Source: Desulfobacterales bacterium
GTDB lineage: Bacteria; Desulfobacterota; Desulfobacteria; Desulfobacterales; C00003060
Direction: 5' to 3'
Assembly (NCBI GenBank): GCA_013375395.1
Contig: JABXJW010000006.1
Coordinates: 1 to 49,432 of the forward strand
DNA length: 49,432 nucleotides
This document shows, in pieces, positions 25,457 to 33,772 of the stretch. The translations under genes were made by a program, and so were the position numbers. Below the pieces are notes generated by a model that saw only the letters and a list, made by a program, of their open reading frames with translations, was not told the origin of the DNA and did no database searches. The number at the start of each line of letters is the position of its first letter. Within the stretch, counting starts at the first letter, position 1.

Positions 25457-26190
25457 TTATCAACCTGGAGGAAATATCCTTCGGCTATCCTGACCGCCCC
25501 CCGGTCCTCGACAAGCTCAACCTGCAATTCTGCCGCGGGGATCGGATGGGCTTGATGGGCCCCAATGGAAGCGGGAAGACCACTCTGTTTCACATTATCA
25601 TGGGGCTTATAAAGCACTCGTCCGGCAGGATCGAAATCTTCGGCAGGCATGTCAAGGAAGAAAAAGACTTTAGAAGCGTCCGTCAAAGAATCGGCCTTCT
25701 CTTTCAGGATGCCGACGACCAGTTGTTCAGCCCCACGGTTCTGGAAGATGTTGCCTTCGGCCCATTAAATCTTGGCAAGTCACAGGATGAGGCCAAGGCC
25801 ATTGCCCGAAAGACATTGGCTTCCTTGGGTCTGGCCGGGTTTGAGGACAGGATCACCTACAAGCTATCCGGGGGAGAAAAAAGACTTGTCTCGCTTGCCA
25901 CGGTTCTGGCCATGGAACCCGAGGTATTGCTCCTTGACGAACCGAGCACAGGCCTGGACGAGACAACGGAAAAGAGCATCATCGACATCCTGAGGGGGCT
26001 TGACCTTTCCTACATTCTTGTCTCACACAACATCGACTTCCTTGTGGAGACCACTCACCATGTCGGTTACATGGCCAACGGAAAGGTTTCTGTTGACCCG
26101 GAAAGCATCCCCCACACCCACGTTCACACCCACAAGCACGGCAAATACGTCCACGAACATGGTCGAAAGACGCCGAACGACAAAGCGTGA
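25438..26190 (+). CDS. nikO: CbiO/NikO ECF ATPase
   Basis: 250 aa ABC ATPase: Walker A GPNGSGKTTL, Q loop FQDADDQLF typical of CbiO, signature KLSGGEKRLVSLA, Walker B VLLLDEPSTGLD and switch His in VSHNIDFL. The C-terminal tail is His-rich (HTHVHTHKHGKYVHEHG), a likely metal-binding or nickel-sensing tail that fits nickel transport. It overlaps nikQ by 19 bp and completes K-M-L-Q-O. The operon ends convergent with the fmdB-like gene 12 bp later; no T-tract terminator was seen. Confidence 0.93.
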   Translation: MDKDGLIINLEEISFGYPDRPPVLDKLNLQFCRGDRMGLMGPNGSGKTTLFHIIMGLIKHSSGRIEIFGRHVKEEKDFRSVRQRIGLLFQDADDQLFSPTVLEDVAFGPLNLGKSQDEAKAIARKTLASLGLAGFEDRITYKLSGGEKRLVSLATVLAMEPEVLLLDEPSTGLDETTEKSIIDILRGLDLSYILVSHNIDFLVETTHHVGYMANGKVSVDPESIPHTHVHTHKHGKYVHEHGRKTPNDKA

Positions 26191-26202
26191 GGCAAACAGC
26201 CC

Positions 26203-26367
26203 TTAGCTTTTCCTAGAGGTCTGAGCTATGAAAGTAGAAACGATTTGCTTGACCTCTTTGCTCTTGCACTTAGGACACGTTACAGCCTTTTCGTCATGCT
26301 CCGCAATGCTCAGGATAAGAGAAAACTGATCCTTGCACTCTTCACACTGGTACTCGTAGGTAGGCAT
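26203..26367 (-). CDS. FmdB-family small zinc-ribbon protein
   Basis: 54 aa. It reads MPTYEYQCEECKDQFSL at the start and CPKCKSKEV in the middle, giving two CxxC pairs of a zinc ribbon of the FmdB family (the MPTYEY N terminus is diagnostic). The role of the family is not settled; putative regulatory. AGGAG is not perfect but GGAGAAG lies eight to nine bases before the ATG. It is 15 bp downstream of rseC on the same strand and likely co-transcribed. It is below the usual length cut-off of gene finders. Confidence 0.9.
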   Translation of the reverse strand: MPTYEYQCEECKDQFSLILSIAEHDEKAVTCPKCKSKEVKQIVSTFIAQTSRKS

Positions 26368-26382
26368 GTGCGACTTCTCCTT

Positions 26383-26871
26383 TTAATGCACGGGGCAACT
26401 CAAGTCCTCAGGATGTATTATCTTTTTTGGGGTTTGCTTTGATATAATATCAGGAATGAACTCCTGCCTTTCGGAGAGCTTTTCCCCTTTTTGCTTGAGC
26501 CATAAGAATGAACCGAAAACTGCGATTCCGGCTGCGGCACCCACAAGGATATTCTCATTGACTGCGGTAAGCCTCGTCAACAGATGCCCAAGAATCACGC
26601 CCCCTGTAAGGGCTAAGACAGGCACCATGTAAACAATGAACGAAGCCTTAAGCACGTAAGAGCCCTGAATGCTTATCGTGACGATATCGCCAACCTGAGC
26701 ACAGGCGGTGTTGCGGACCTTCACCTCCACATTGGCCCCGGTACCTCCAAGGTGTGAGCAAGTATCCTTGGCCTTGCAACCTGCGCACTGGCGTTCATAT
26801 TTGGTCACCACAAGCGCCATGTCGCCCTGCACGGCTTTTACAATTGCTGTTTTGGTTAGCAGTTGCGCCAT
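26383..26871 (-). CDS. RseC/MucC-family membrane protein
   Basis: 162 aa. The cytoplasmic N terminus carries the RseC cysteine cluster CAGCKAKDTCSHLGG and further Cys (TACAQVGD). Two membrane helices follow (about residues 72-95 and 105-125), then a charged tail. RseC proteins are tied to SoxR reduction, sigma-E control and Rnf/electron-transfer systems. No soxR, rpoE or rnf genes are in this window. Followed by the small FmdB gene. It is divergent from the nucleoside phosphorylase gene. Confidence 0.88.
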   Translation of the reverse strand: MAQLLTKTAIVKAVQGDMALVVTKYERQCAGCKAKDTCSHLGGTGANVEVKVRNTACAQVGDIVTISIQGSYVLKASFIVYMVPVLALTGGVILGHLLTRLTAVNENILVGAAAGIAVFGSFLWLKQKGEKLSERQEFIPDIISKQTPKKIIHPEDLSCPVH

Positions 26872-26882
26872 ATTTCTTAGCC

Positions 26883-26912
26883 TTGACTAGAATGAGTTAC
26901 CTGTTCTAATGT
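26883..26912 (+). promoter_or_regulatory. Candidate promoter of the phosphorylase-deaminase operon
   Basis: TTGACT, 18-bp spacer, TAATGT, in the 85-bp divergent region between rseC and the phosphorylase. About 45 bp to the start codon. Confidence 0.35.
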
Positions 26913-26956
26913 ACTGTCCGATTTTGCCTGAATTCCTGAATGAAAGGAGTTTTACC

Positions 26957-27790
26957 ATGGAATCGTTCAAAGATAAAGTCATTCAGGCCACCGAGTTTGT
27001 TCGGGCCAGAATTGGAGACCGGCCGCGCATAGGGTTGCTTGCGGGTACCGGGCTTGGCGACAGCGTTGGGAGCCTTGAAAAGGTCACATCTGTGGACTAC
27101 GGTCGGATTCCCAACTTTCCTGTTTCCACTGTTCCCGGCCATCGGGGAAGGTTTCTGTCCGGCAATATGGGAGGCAAGCCGGTCCTGGTGATGCAGGGAC
27201 GCTTCCACTATTATGAAGGCTACACTATTAAAGAAGTTACCATCCCGGTCAGGGTCATGCAGCTCCTCGGAGTCAGGACATTCATATTGTCTAATGCAGC
27301 AGGAGGAATCAACCCCTTATTTGATACAGGCGACATCATGCTCATAACGGATCATATTAATCTGACGGGCGGCAACCCCCTCATCGGGCCGAACGTGGAT
27401 GAGTGGGGCCCCAGGTTTCCCGACATGTCTCAAGTTTATGACCGCAAGCTCGTGGCTATTGCGGAAGAGGCCGCTATTGAAGACGGCCTCCGCGTCCAGA
27501 AAGGGGTCTATGTGGGGCTCCCCGGCCCGTCACTGGAGACAAGGGCCGAGATCCGCTTCTTGAAGACCATAGGCGCTGATGCCGTGGGGTTCTCCACGAT
27601 CCCGGAGGTGATTGCAGCCGCCCACGGGGGGATGGCTATTCTCGCCTTTTCGGTCATTACCAACATGAATCTTCCGGACAACCCAATGCCTTGCGGGCTT
27701 GAGGAGATCATTGCCGCAGCCGAACGTACAGCGCCGCGTCTCCAGGCCATCATAGAAAGGGTCATAGCAAAGTTGGATGCAACCGATTGA
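26957..27790 (+). CDS. Purine nucleoside phosphorylase (6-oxopurine type; possible methylthioinosine phosphorylase)
   Basis: 277 aa, trimeric PNP/MTAP family: GLLAGTGLGDS, GRFHYYEGY, SNAAGGIN, TDHINLTGGNP, GLPGPSLETRAEIR and GFSTIPEV. The Glu of the LETRAE segment and the Asn in SVITNMN match the PNP residues that hold 6-oxopurines (hypoxanthine, guanine), rather than the Ser/Asp of MTA phosphorylase. ATG 26957 has AAGGAG seven bases upstream. Its end overlaps the deaminase gene by 14 bp, so the pair probably first deaminates adenosine-type nucleosides, then releases hypoxanthine. Confidence 0.9.
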   Translation: MESFKDKVIQATEFVRARIGDRPRIGLLAGTGLGDSVGSLEKVTSVDYGRIPNFPVSTVPGHRGRFLSGNMGGKPVLVMQGRFHYYEGYTIKEVTIPVRVMQLLGVRTFILSNAAGGINPLFDTGDIMLITDHINLTGGNPLIGPNVDEWGPRFPDMSQVYDRKLVAIAEEAAIEDGLRVQKGVYVGLPGPSLETRAEIRFLKTIGADAVGFSTIPEVIAAAHGGMAILAFSVITNMNLPDNPMPCGLEEIIAAAERTAPRLQAIIERVIAKLDATD

Positions 27791-29084
27791 TATCATGATA
27801 AGAAACGGCTGGGTCCCGACCATGGCCGCAGACGACGCCCTGATCGAAAAAGGCGCCGTAGCCGTGTCCGGGGACAGCATTGCAGATGTAGGCCCTGAAG
27901 ATGCCCTGGACGGCCGGTATCAGGCCAAAAAAACCATCGACGCTCGCGGTGGTATCATCATGCCGGGCCTGGTAAACGCCCACACCCATGCGGCCATGAG
28001 CCTCTTTCGAGGCCTTGCAGACGACCTGCCCCTTATGACCTGGCTCCAAGAGCATATCTTTCCGGCAGAAGCCAAGCTTACATCCGAGATGGTCTATCAG
28101 GGAACGCTGCTTGCCTGCGCTGAGATGATCCTTTCGGGCACGACCACCTTTTGCGACATGTATCTGTTCGAGGAAGCCGTGGCCCGGGCCGCCAAGCGGG
28201 CCGGCATGAGGGCGGTAGCGGGGGAGGTGCTCTACGATTTTCCGTCTCCGAATTACGGCCCAATAGAAGAAGGCCTCAAATACACAGAAGCCCTTATTGA
28301 CAGATGGCGGGATGATCCCCTTGTCACCATAGCGGTGGAGCCCCACTCGGCCTATCTCTGCTCTCCGGAACTCCTTGTAAAGGCCAAGGCCATCGCCGAT
28401 CGAAACAATGCGCCCATGGTGATCCACCTGTCGGAATCAGAGCATGAGGTAAATGAGGTCAGGCAAAAACACGGCAAAACCCCTGTGGAACACCTGGCGG
28501 AGATCGGGTTCTTATGCCCGAACCTGATTGCCGATCACTGTGTGGCCTTGACTCAAAAGGATATGGCGCTGCTGAAAGACTTTGACGTAAAGGTGGCCCA
28601 CAACCCGGAAAGCAATATGAAGCTTGCTTCAGGGATTGCCCCTGTGCCCGATCTCATAAAATATGGCATTACAGTAGGGATCGGCACTGACGGCTGTGCC
28701 AGCAACAACAACCTGGACCTGTTTCAGGAGATGGACACCGTTGCCAAGCTCCACAAGGTCCACAGCCTCGATCCCACTGTCATGGATGCGCGCACCGTGG
28801 TGAAGATGGCTACCATTTACGGAGCCCAGGTGTTGGGGCTGGAAGATCTCATCGGTTCCCTGGAGCCCGGAAAACGGGCGGACATCATCATCATCGACAC
28901 CAGGCGACCCCACCTGACGCCCATGTACAATATTTACTCCCACCTTGTGTATGCGGTCTCCGGCAATGATGTGGTCACGGCTGTCGTAAACGGGCAGGTC
29001 TTGATGGAAGACAGAGCATTGACCACCCTTGACGTGGATGCCGTGATAAAAGATGCGAATCGGATCGCCCGAGGTTTACGTTAA
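27777..29084 (+). CDS. mtaD: 5'-methylthioadenosine/S-adenosylhomocysteine deaminase, paralogue 1
   Basis: 435 aa amidohydrolase. Metal ligands: HTHAAMSLFRG, VEPHSAY, IHLSESEHE, ADHCV and Asp in GIGTDGCASNNNLD, all in the order typical of MtaD. It converts MTA, SAH or 5'-deoxyadenosine to the inosine form. It overlaps the 6-oxopurine phosphorylase by 14 bp. There is no good ribosome site, as expected for coupled translation. An aminofutalosine deaminase role (menaquinone pathway, same family) cannot be ruled out. Confidence 0.9.
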   Translation: MQPIDIMIRNGWVPTMAADDALIEKGAVAVSGDSIADVGPEDALDGRYQAKKTIDARGGIIMPGLVNAHTHAAMSLFRGLADDLPLMTWLQEHIFPAEAKLTSEMVYQGTLLACAEMILSGTTTFCDMYLFEEAVARAAKRAGMRAVAGEVLYDFPSPNYGPIEEGLKYTEALIDRWRDDPLVTIAVEPHSAYLCSPELLVKAKAIADRNNAPMVIHLSESEHEVNEVRQKHGKTPVEHLAEIGFLCPNLIADHCVALTQKDMALLKDFDVKVAHNPESNMKLASGIAPVPDLIKYGITVGIGTDGCASNNNLDLFQEMDTVAKLHKVHSLDPTVMDARTVVKMATIYGAQVLGLEDLIGSLEPGKRADIIIIDTRRPHLTPMYNIYSHLVYAVSGNDVVTAVVNGQVLMEDRALTTLDVDAVIKDANRIARGLR

Positions 29085-29130
29085 ACGGGCATGGTGATGA
29101 TTGTCGTTGCAGCGACCGTGTTTTCAAAGA

Positions 29131-29205
29131 CCTAACCCGGACAAGCCGGAACCAAACAAGGATTGGTTTAAGCCTTGGAAAATAAAATCAAATCTAACTC
29201 GAACA
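29131..29205. repeat. Dispersed 75-bp repeat, copy 2
   Basis: Exact reverse complement of bases 1-75. It lies between the two deaminase genes, directly before an inverted-repeat-rich stretch. Confidence 0.9.
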
Positions 29206-29349
29206 AGTGCCTAAAGTGAACTAAAGTTGAAAGTGCCTAAAGTTAAGGAATGCGCTTTCAGCGCAACCTGTTTTTAAGACTGGCCACGCCGAAGGCGTGC
29301 ACATTAACTTTAGCTCACTTTAGACACTCTAGGCACTTTAGCTCACTTT
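29205..29349. repeat. Inverted-repeat region between the deaminase genes
   Basis: The left arm repeats AGTG-CTAAAGT units (29205-29247); the right arm holds their complements, ACTTTAGCTCACTTTAG and GGCACTTTAGCTCACTTT (about 29306-29349). The centre holds two small hairpins, GCGC-TTTCA-GCGC and CACGCC-GAA-GGCGTG. The transcript could fold into a long stem here. No gene is supported between 29085 and 29423. Confidence 0.65.
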
Positions 29350-29423
29350 TTGTTGAACACGGCAAAAAATTTTCTGCCAGAAAAAACACAAATTTCACAA
29401 CTAACGGACTAAATTATTACAAA

Positions 29424-30758
29424 ATGGCTAATATGCAAAAAGACCCAGCCTACGATATCGTTGTTTTCAACGGCGCCGTCCTGACGGTTAATGAGAGCTT
29501 TGAGGTTCTGGAAAACGGCCTCGTGTGCATAGCGGACGGCAGGCTTGAGCGCATCGAGGCAGCCACACCAAACCGGCCGCGACCCCAGGCCCGCCAGACC
29601 ATAGACGCCCGGGGCGGCATCATCATGCCCGGGCTGGTCAATACCCACACCCATGCGGCCATGAGCCTCTTTCGGGGCCTGGCCGACGACATGGCCCTCA
29701 TGACGTGGTTGAACGATTACATATTCAAGGCCGAAGCCCGCTGGTTGAACCCTGAAAATGTGTACACGGCAACGCTCCTTTCATGTGCGGAGATGCTTTT
29801 GTCAGGTACTACCACGTTCTGTGACGGATACTTTTTTGAAGATGCAGTGGCGGAAGCCGTGCAGGAGTCCGGTATGCGGGCGATTCTTGGGCAGGGGATT
29901 GTGGACTTTCCGGCCCCGGGCGTGCCGGACCCTAAAGAAAACGTAGCCGAAGCTTTGCGGTTCATCCAGCGATGGGAGGGGAAAAGCCATTTGGTCGGGT
30001 GCGGCCTTTTTTGTCATTCACCTTACACGTGCTCTGAGGAAACGCTCAGGAAGGCTCGCAACGTGGCCGATGAAACCAACACCCTTTTTCAGATACACGT
30101 GGCCGAGACTCAAAGCGAGGTAGCGCAAATCGAGGAAAAACACGCCCTCTCCCCTGTTCAGTACCTCGACCGGATCGGCATACTAAATTCCAGGACCCTT
30201 GTTGTGCACGCCATATGGGTCGATGATGCGGACATAGCGTGCATGGCCGAAAGAGGTGTGGGGGTGTCCGTTACAACCGAAAGTGAGATGAAGCTTGCCT
30301 CCGGCGTGGCCCCGGTCCCGGCCTTTCTGAAAGAGGCAATTGCCGTTGGGCTCGGCACGGATGGCTGTGCCAGCAACAACAATCTCGACATGTTTCAGGA
30401 AATGGACTTTGTTGCCAAGTTGCACAAGGCAATACGCCTTGACCCCACAGTGCTCGATGCCGGGCAGGTGTTGACCCTGGCTACCAGGGGCGGGGCCGAG
30501 GCGATCGGCCTTGCAGACCGGATCGGTTCCCTGGAAGTCGGAAAGAAGGCAGACCTGATCATCATTGACACAAACAAACCGCACCTGAGGCCCCTATATG
30601 ACCCTGCCTCCCAACTGGTTTATGCAGCCGGCGGAAGCGACGTCAGGGATGTCATCATTGACGGCAGTGCGGTGGTCCGAGAGAGGCAACTTCTGACAAT
30701 GAAGATTGAGGCGGTCATGGAGGAGGTGGCTCGCCTGGCCGGTCAGATCGTCTCATAA
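29424..30758 (+). CDS. MTA/SAH-type deaminase, paralogue 2
   Basis: 444 aa, closely similar to the gene just upstream through the core (HTHAAMSLFRGLADDM, GLGTDGCASNNNLDMFQEM). The metal-site segments are kept: CHSPYTCSEE, IHVAETQSE and VVHAIW. Substitutions around the active site (FCHSPYTC against EPHSAYLC; AETQSE against SESEHE) suggest a different nucleoside substrate. ATG 29424 is chosen because the farther start at 29250 lies within repeat DNA; no strong ribosome site is visible. Its end overlaps the convergent LOG-like gene by 16 bp. Confidence 0.88.
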   Translation: MANMQKDPAYDIVVFNGAVLTVNESFEVLENGLVCIADGRLERIEAATPNRPRPQARQTIDARGGIIMPGLVNTHTHAAMSLFRGLADDMALMTWLNDYIFKAEARWLNPENVYTATLLSCAEMLLSGTTTFCDGYFFEDAVAEAVQESGMRAILGQGIVDFPAPGVPDPKENVAEALRFIQRWEGKSHLVGCGLFCHSPYTCSEETLRKARNVADETNTLFQIHVAETQSEVAQIEEKHALSPVQYLDRIGILNSRTLVVHAIWVDDADIACMAERGVGVSVTTESEMKLASGVAPVPAFLKEAIAVGLGTDGCASNNNLDMFQEMDFVAKLHKAIRLDPTVLDAGQVLTLATRGGAEAIGLADRIGSLEVGKKADLIIIDTNKPHLRPLYDPASQLVYAAGGSDVRDVIIDGSAVVRERQLLTMKIEAVMEEVARLAGQIVS

Positions 30759-31201
30759 ACCAGGGCCAGGACGGTATCAAGCGCCTTTTCGGCTGTTTCG
30801 ACATATTGTATCCCTTCCATGTTCGGCCAGGTGTGAAGCCCTATGACCGGTCTGCCGAGTTTCAGTGCAATGCTGATCTCAGACAGCGTGCCGTATCCCC
30901 CGGCAATAGCCACAAGAATGTCGGAGCTTCTCACGACCAATACATTTCTGGCATGGCCCAAGTCCGTCACGATAGGGATGGTCACATAGGGATTGGCATG
31001 GGTCCTGTCCGGGCCCGGCAGGATGCCGACTGTCTGCCCCCCTGCCTCATACGCACCCTGACACGCCCCTTCCATGACGCCGCCCAGGCCGCCACATACA
31101 AGGATTCCGCCTGCCTTTGCGATGCCGGCCCCGACCTTTCTTGCCTGTTCGTAAATCTCACCGTTGCAGTCACCCGCCCCCATCACGCCGACCATTTTCA
31201 T
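30743..31201 (-). CDS. TIGR00725/LOG-like Rossmann protein
   Basis: 152 aa, SLOG-superfamily fold: VGVMGAGDCNGE, GGLGGVMEGACQGA and AGGYGTLSEISIALKLGRPV. The last motif is the nucleotide/phosphate-binding PGGxGTxxE-like loop of LONELY-GUY-type proteins, though the Arg-rich start of true LOG enzymes is not seen. Members bind nucleotides; function unknown. Convergent with the second deaminase, overlapping by 16 bp. Confidence 0.83.
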   Translation of the reverse strand: MKMVGVMGAGDCNGEIYEQARKVGAGIAKAGGILVCGGLGGVMEGACQGAYEAGGQTVGILPGPDRTHANPYVTIPIVTDLGHARNVLVVRSSDILVAIAGGYGTLSEISIALKLGRPVIGLHTWPNMEGIQYVETAEKALDTVLALVYETI

Positions 31202-31388
31202 GGTTATGTGTCATAACGCGTGAAACGCAAAACGTAAAGTGCAAAACAAAGGGCGTCCACGGCAACGTCAATCTTGACATGGGGGGATTTTTAGCTGCTT
31301 CGGGTTTAGACTTTGACTGGGCACTGCAATGGCGTCTTGCGAGCGGATTATATTTGTATCGAGCTTGATTTTGTGTTAGCGGTTTATA

Positions 31389-31898
31389 ATGCAATCGAAT
31401 CAACAATCTGAAAAACACCATCCCGAGCTGACCGACGTTGACAAGAAAATCATTGCCTTGATTCAGGCCGATCTCCCTGTTACAAAGCGCCCTTTCTTGA
31501 ACATTGCCAACCAGATAGGCGTTAATGAAGAGGTTGTCATGGAAACCCTGCAAAGACTTCAGAGGGAGGGCACCATTCGCCGGTTCGGAGCAACGCTCAG
31601 GCACCAGAAGTCCGGATTCAAGGCCAATGCCATGGTGGCGTGGCGGGTGGCAGAAGACCGCATAGACGAGATAGGCCAAAAGATGGCCTCCTTTGACGGC
31701 GTGTCTCATTGCTATCGACGCGAACCGAACAAGGGATGGCCCTACAATCTGTACACCATGATCCACGGAAAAACCGAAAAAGACTGTTACATGATGGCCG
31801 AGGACATGTCGGCCGCGACGTCGGTTAAGCACTATGCCCTCCTTTTCAGCCGGGACGAACTGAAAAAGACCTCCATGGAATACTTCTCCTCTGATTGA
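31389..31898 (+). CDS. ahbB: Siroheme decarboxylase subunit, AhbB-like (Lrp/AsnC fold)
   Basis: 169 aa. N-terminal Lrp-type helix-turn-helix (LTDVDKKIIALIQADLPV to LQREGTIRRFGATLRHQKSG). The C-terminal part contains VSHCYRREPNKGWPYNLYTMIHG, the signature stretch of AhbA/AhbB that binds siroheme; the pattern favours AhbB. AhbA and AhbB together decarboxylate siroheme to 12,18-didecarboxysiroheme in the alternative heme (and heme d1) pathway of sulfate reducers and archaea. No ahbA, ahbC or ahbD is adjacent here. No ribosome site is clear. Confidence 0.85.
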   Translation: MQSNQQSEKHHPELTDVDKKIIALIQADLPVTKRPFLNIANQIGVNEEVVMETLQRLQREGTIRRFGATLRHQKSGFKANAMVAWRVAEDRIDEIGQKMASFDGVSHCYRREPNKGWPYNLYTMIHGKTEKDCYMMAEDMSAATSVKHYALLFSRDELKKTSMEYFSSD

Positions 31899-32213
31899 TG
31901 AGGCCCCGGCCCTGCCATTTTTCCTATCACTTTGGAGAATCCGCATCATTCTATCCCTGTGAAAAAGATAGACTGGAAAATGTTCGGGCCAAGCGGATTC
32001 GCCTTCTACTTTGACCCGCCTGAGCTTCTTTATGTTTTCGATCTTGGGAAAGCTTGCGAAAATAGACGGCGTGACGACAAGACCGGGGTCTCCCGATGGG
32101 CAAAAAAGGCAAGACCCTCTGCGTCCTTGGCGGCTGCGGCGAGTCAATACTACCAGAAATACGTCGCCATAATTACGAACTGGAGAGTCCAAAGTTCTCG
32201 GAAACACGCCGTT
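31899..32213. other. Unassigned 315 bp after ahbB
   Basis: Frames stay open on both strands for some distance, with coding-like stretches (plus: FGPSGFAFYFDPPELLYVFD; minus: SIFASFPKIENIKKLRR), but none has a credible start, a ribosome site or a family I recognise. It may be a gene remnant or a dispersed repeat. Confidence 0.4.
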
Positions 32214-32305
32214 AAGTCCCCCTTTTTTAAAGGGGGATTTAGGGGGATTTCAGGAAGTTGCGCAAAAATCCCCCCTAACCCCCCTTTAGGAAAGTGGGGA
32301 ATTAG
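32214..32305. repeat. C/G-tract inverted repeat
   Basis: AAAGGGGGATTTAGGGGGATTT (32229-32250) is nearly complementary to AAATCCCCCCTAACCCCCC (about 32266-32284), with an outer CCCCCTTT/AAAGTGGGG pairing. It lies between ahbB and the convergent AmpG-like gene and could act as a strong hairpin for both transcripts. Repeats of this type occur in many bacterial genomes. Confidence 0.75.
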
Positions 32306-32365
32306 CTGCTAATAATTTCAGGTAATTATGAGAACTTTAGACTGACCAGTTACGAATTGGAGCAC

Positions 32366-33772
32366 TTATTCTCGGAGGCAGAGTTCTTGCGCCGAGGTAG
32401 CTGCCTGCGGGCTAACAGGAGAAAATCGGGGAAGACGCTTGGTAATCCACACCAGCAAGAGCAGGCCCGGCAAAGCTGCCCAGGTGGTGGCAATGAAGAA
32501 GTTTATCCAGCTCATGTGGTCTGCAAGCCACCCTCCTGATGAGGAAAGCAGTGTGCGGCCGAAGGCCATGAACGAGGTCAGCAGGGCGTACTGGGTGGCG
32601 GTGTAGGCGATGTTGCACAAACTGGAAAGATAGGCGACGAAAGCGGCCGTACCCATGCCGCCGCTGAGGTTTTCTATCGCGATGGTAAGGCTTAGCATGC
32701 CAAGCTTGTTTCCCGTTACGGCAAGCACGGCAAACATGAGATTAGAAACCATTTGCAGGATGCCGCATACGAACAGGCTCTTCAGGATGCCAAGGCGATC
32801 GACGATAATGCCGCCGATCACGCCGCCGATGATGGTGGCGGCCAGGCCGAATGCCTTGCTGACGTTGGCAATCTGGATCTTGGTAAAGCCCAGCTCAATG
32901 TAGAATGGGTTGCTCATGACGCCGGCCAGCGCGTCGCCGAATTTGTACAAAAGGATGAACAGGAGAATTAGCAGCCAGCCGCGACGACCGATGAATTCGG
33001 CAAAGGGGCTGATCACGGCGCCGTAGATCCAGGCGAGCACCCGGGCCTTCTTGCCCTTCAGGTGAGGGTCTGCCTCCAGGTAAAAGGCAATGCGACGCTC
33101 CTGCTCGATGGACTCGCGGCTCTCTTGCACGTTCGGCTCAGGGTTGAGAAGGATGGTGGCGATTCCCACCGTCATGAGAACGGCCATCAGGGCGTAGGTG
33201 GCAAGCCAACCCACGTAGGTGGCCAGATACAATGCGCCTGCGCCTGAAAGCAGCATGCCGATGCGGTAACCAAGCACAATCATCGCTGCGCCCGCGCCGT
33301 ACTGGCGTTCTTCCAGGATCTCCACCCTGTACGCATCAATTACGATGTCCTGACTGGCCGACCAAAAAGCAACCATAAGGACGGAAACAGCAGTGAGCCC
33401 GGCATGTGCCGCCGGGTTCGTGGCGCCAAGGCCGGCGATGGCGGCCATCAGCGCAAGTTGTGTGACAATAGCCCACCCACGCCGACGTCCCAGCCGGCGG
33501 GTAAGGTACGGAATCGGCATCCGGTCCACCAGAGGCGCCCAGAGAAACTTGAAGGTGTAGGGCGCACCCATCAGCGCGAATAGACCAATAGTGGTTTTAC
33601 TCACACCGACTTCTGCCAGCCAGACACTGAGGGTTCCGAAGGTGAGTGCAAGCGGCAAGCCGCTTGAGAAGCCGAGAAAGAGGATAGCCAGCACTCGCCG
33701 GTCCGCGTAAACACGGCAGGAGTCGATCCACCGGCGAACAAGAGGCATCGCTTGTGCAATCCTGTTCGTCAT
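32366..33772 (-). CDS. AmpG-family MFS permease
   Basis: 468 aa, about 12 membrane segments. AmpG hallmarks: LGFSSGLPLALTFGTLSVWL near the N terminus, FLWAPLVDRM, LGRRRGW and ASQDIVIDAYRVEIL. AmpG imports anhydro-muropeptides for peptidoglycan recycling in Gram-negative bacteria. No ampD, nagZ or beta-lactamase gene is near, so the substrate is by family only. ATG 33772 is chosen; a TTG at 33808 and an ATG at about 33748 are other options, none with a good ribosome site. Confidence 0.85.
   Translation of the reverse strand: MTNRIAQAMPLVRRWIDSCRVYADRRVLAILFLGFSSGLPLALTFGTLSVWLAEVGVSKTTIGLFALMGAPYTFKFLWAPLVDRMPIPYLTRRLGRRRGWAIVTQLALMAAIAGLGATNPAAHAGLTAVSVLMVAFWSASQDIVIDAYRVEILEERQYGAGAAMIVLGYRIGMLLSGAGALYLATYVGWLATYALMAVLMTVGIATILLNPEPNVQESRESIEQERRIAFYLEADPHLKGKKARVLAWIYGAVISPFAEFIGRRGWLLILLFILLYKFGDALAGVMSNPFYIELGFTKIQIANVSKAFGLAATIIGGVIGGIIVDRLGILKSLFVCGILQMVSNLMFAVLAVTGNKLGMLSLTIAIENLSGGMGTAAFVAYLSSLCNIAYTATQYALLTSFMAFGRTLLSSSGGWLADHMSWINFFIATTWAALPGLLLLVWITKRLPRFSPVSPQAATSAQELCLRE

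Noticed and set aside
26957-27790. Methylthioadenosine phosphorylase as primary call
   Set aside because: The purine-site Asn (SVITNMN) fits 6-oxopurine phosphorylases; MTA phosphorylases have Asp there.
31170-32207. Long minus-strand open frame of 345 codons
   Set aside because: It runs antisense through ahbB and repeat DNA, has no ribosome site and matches no family; the plus-strand AhbB frame is clearly the real gene.
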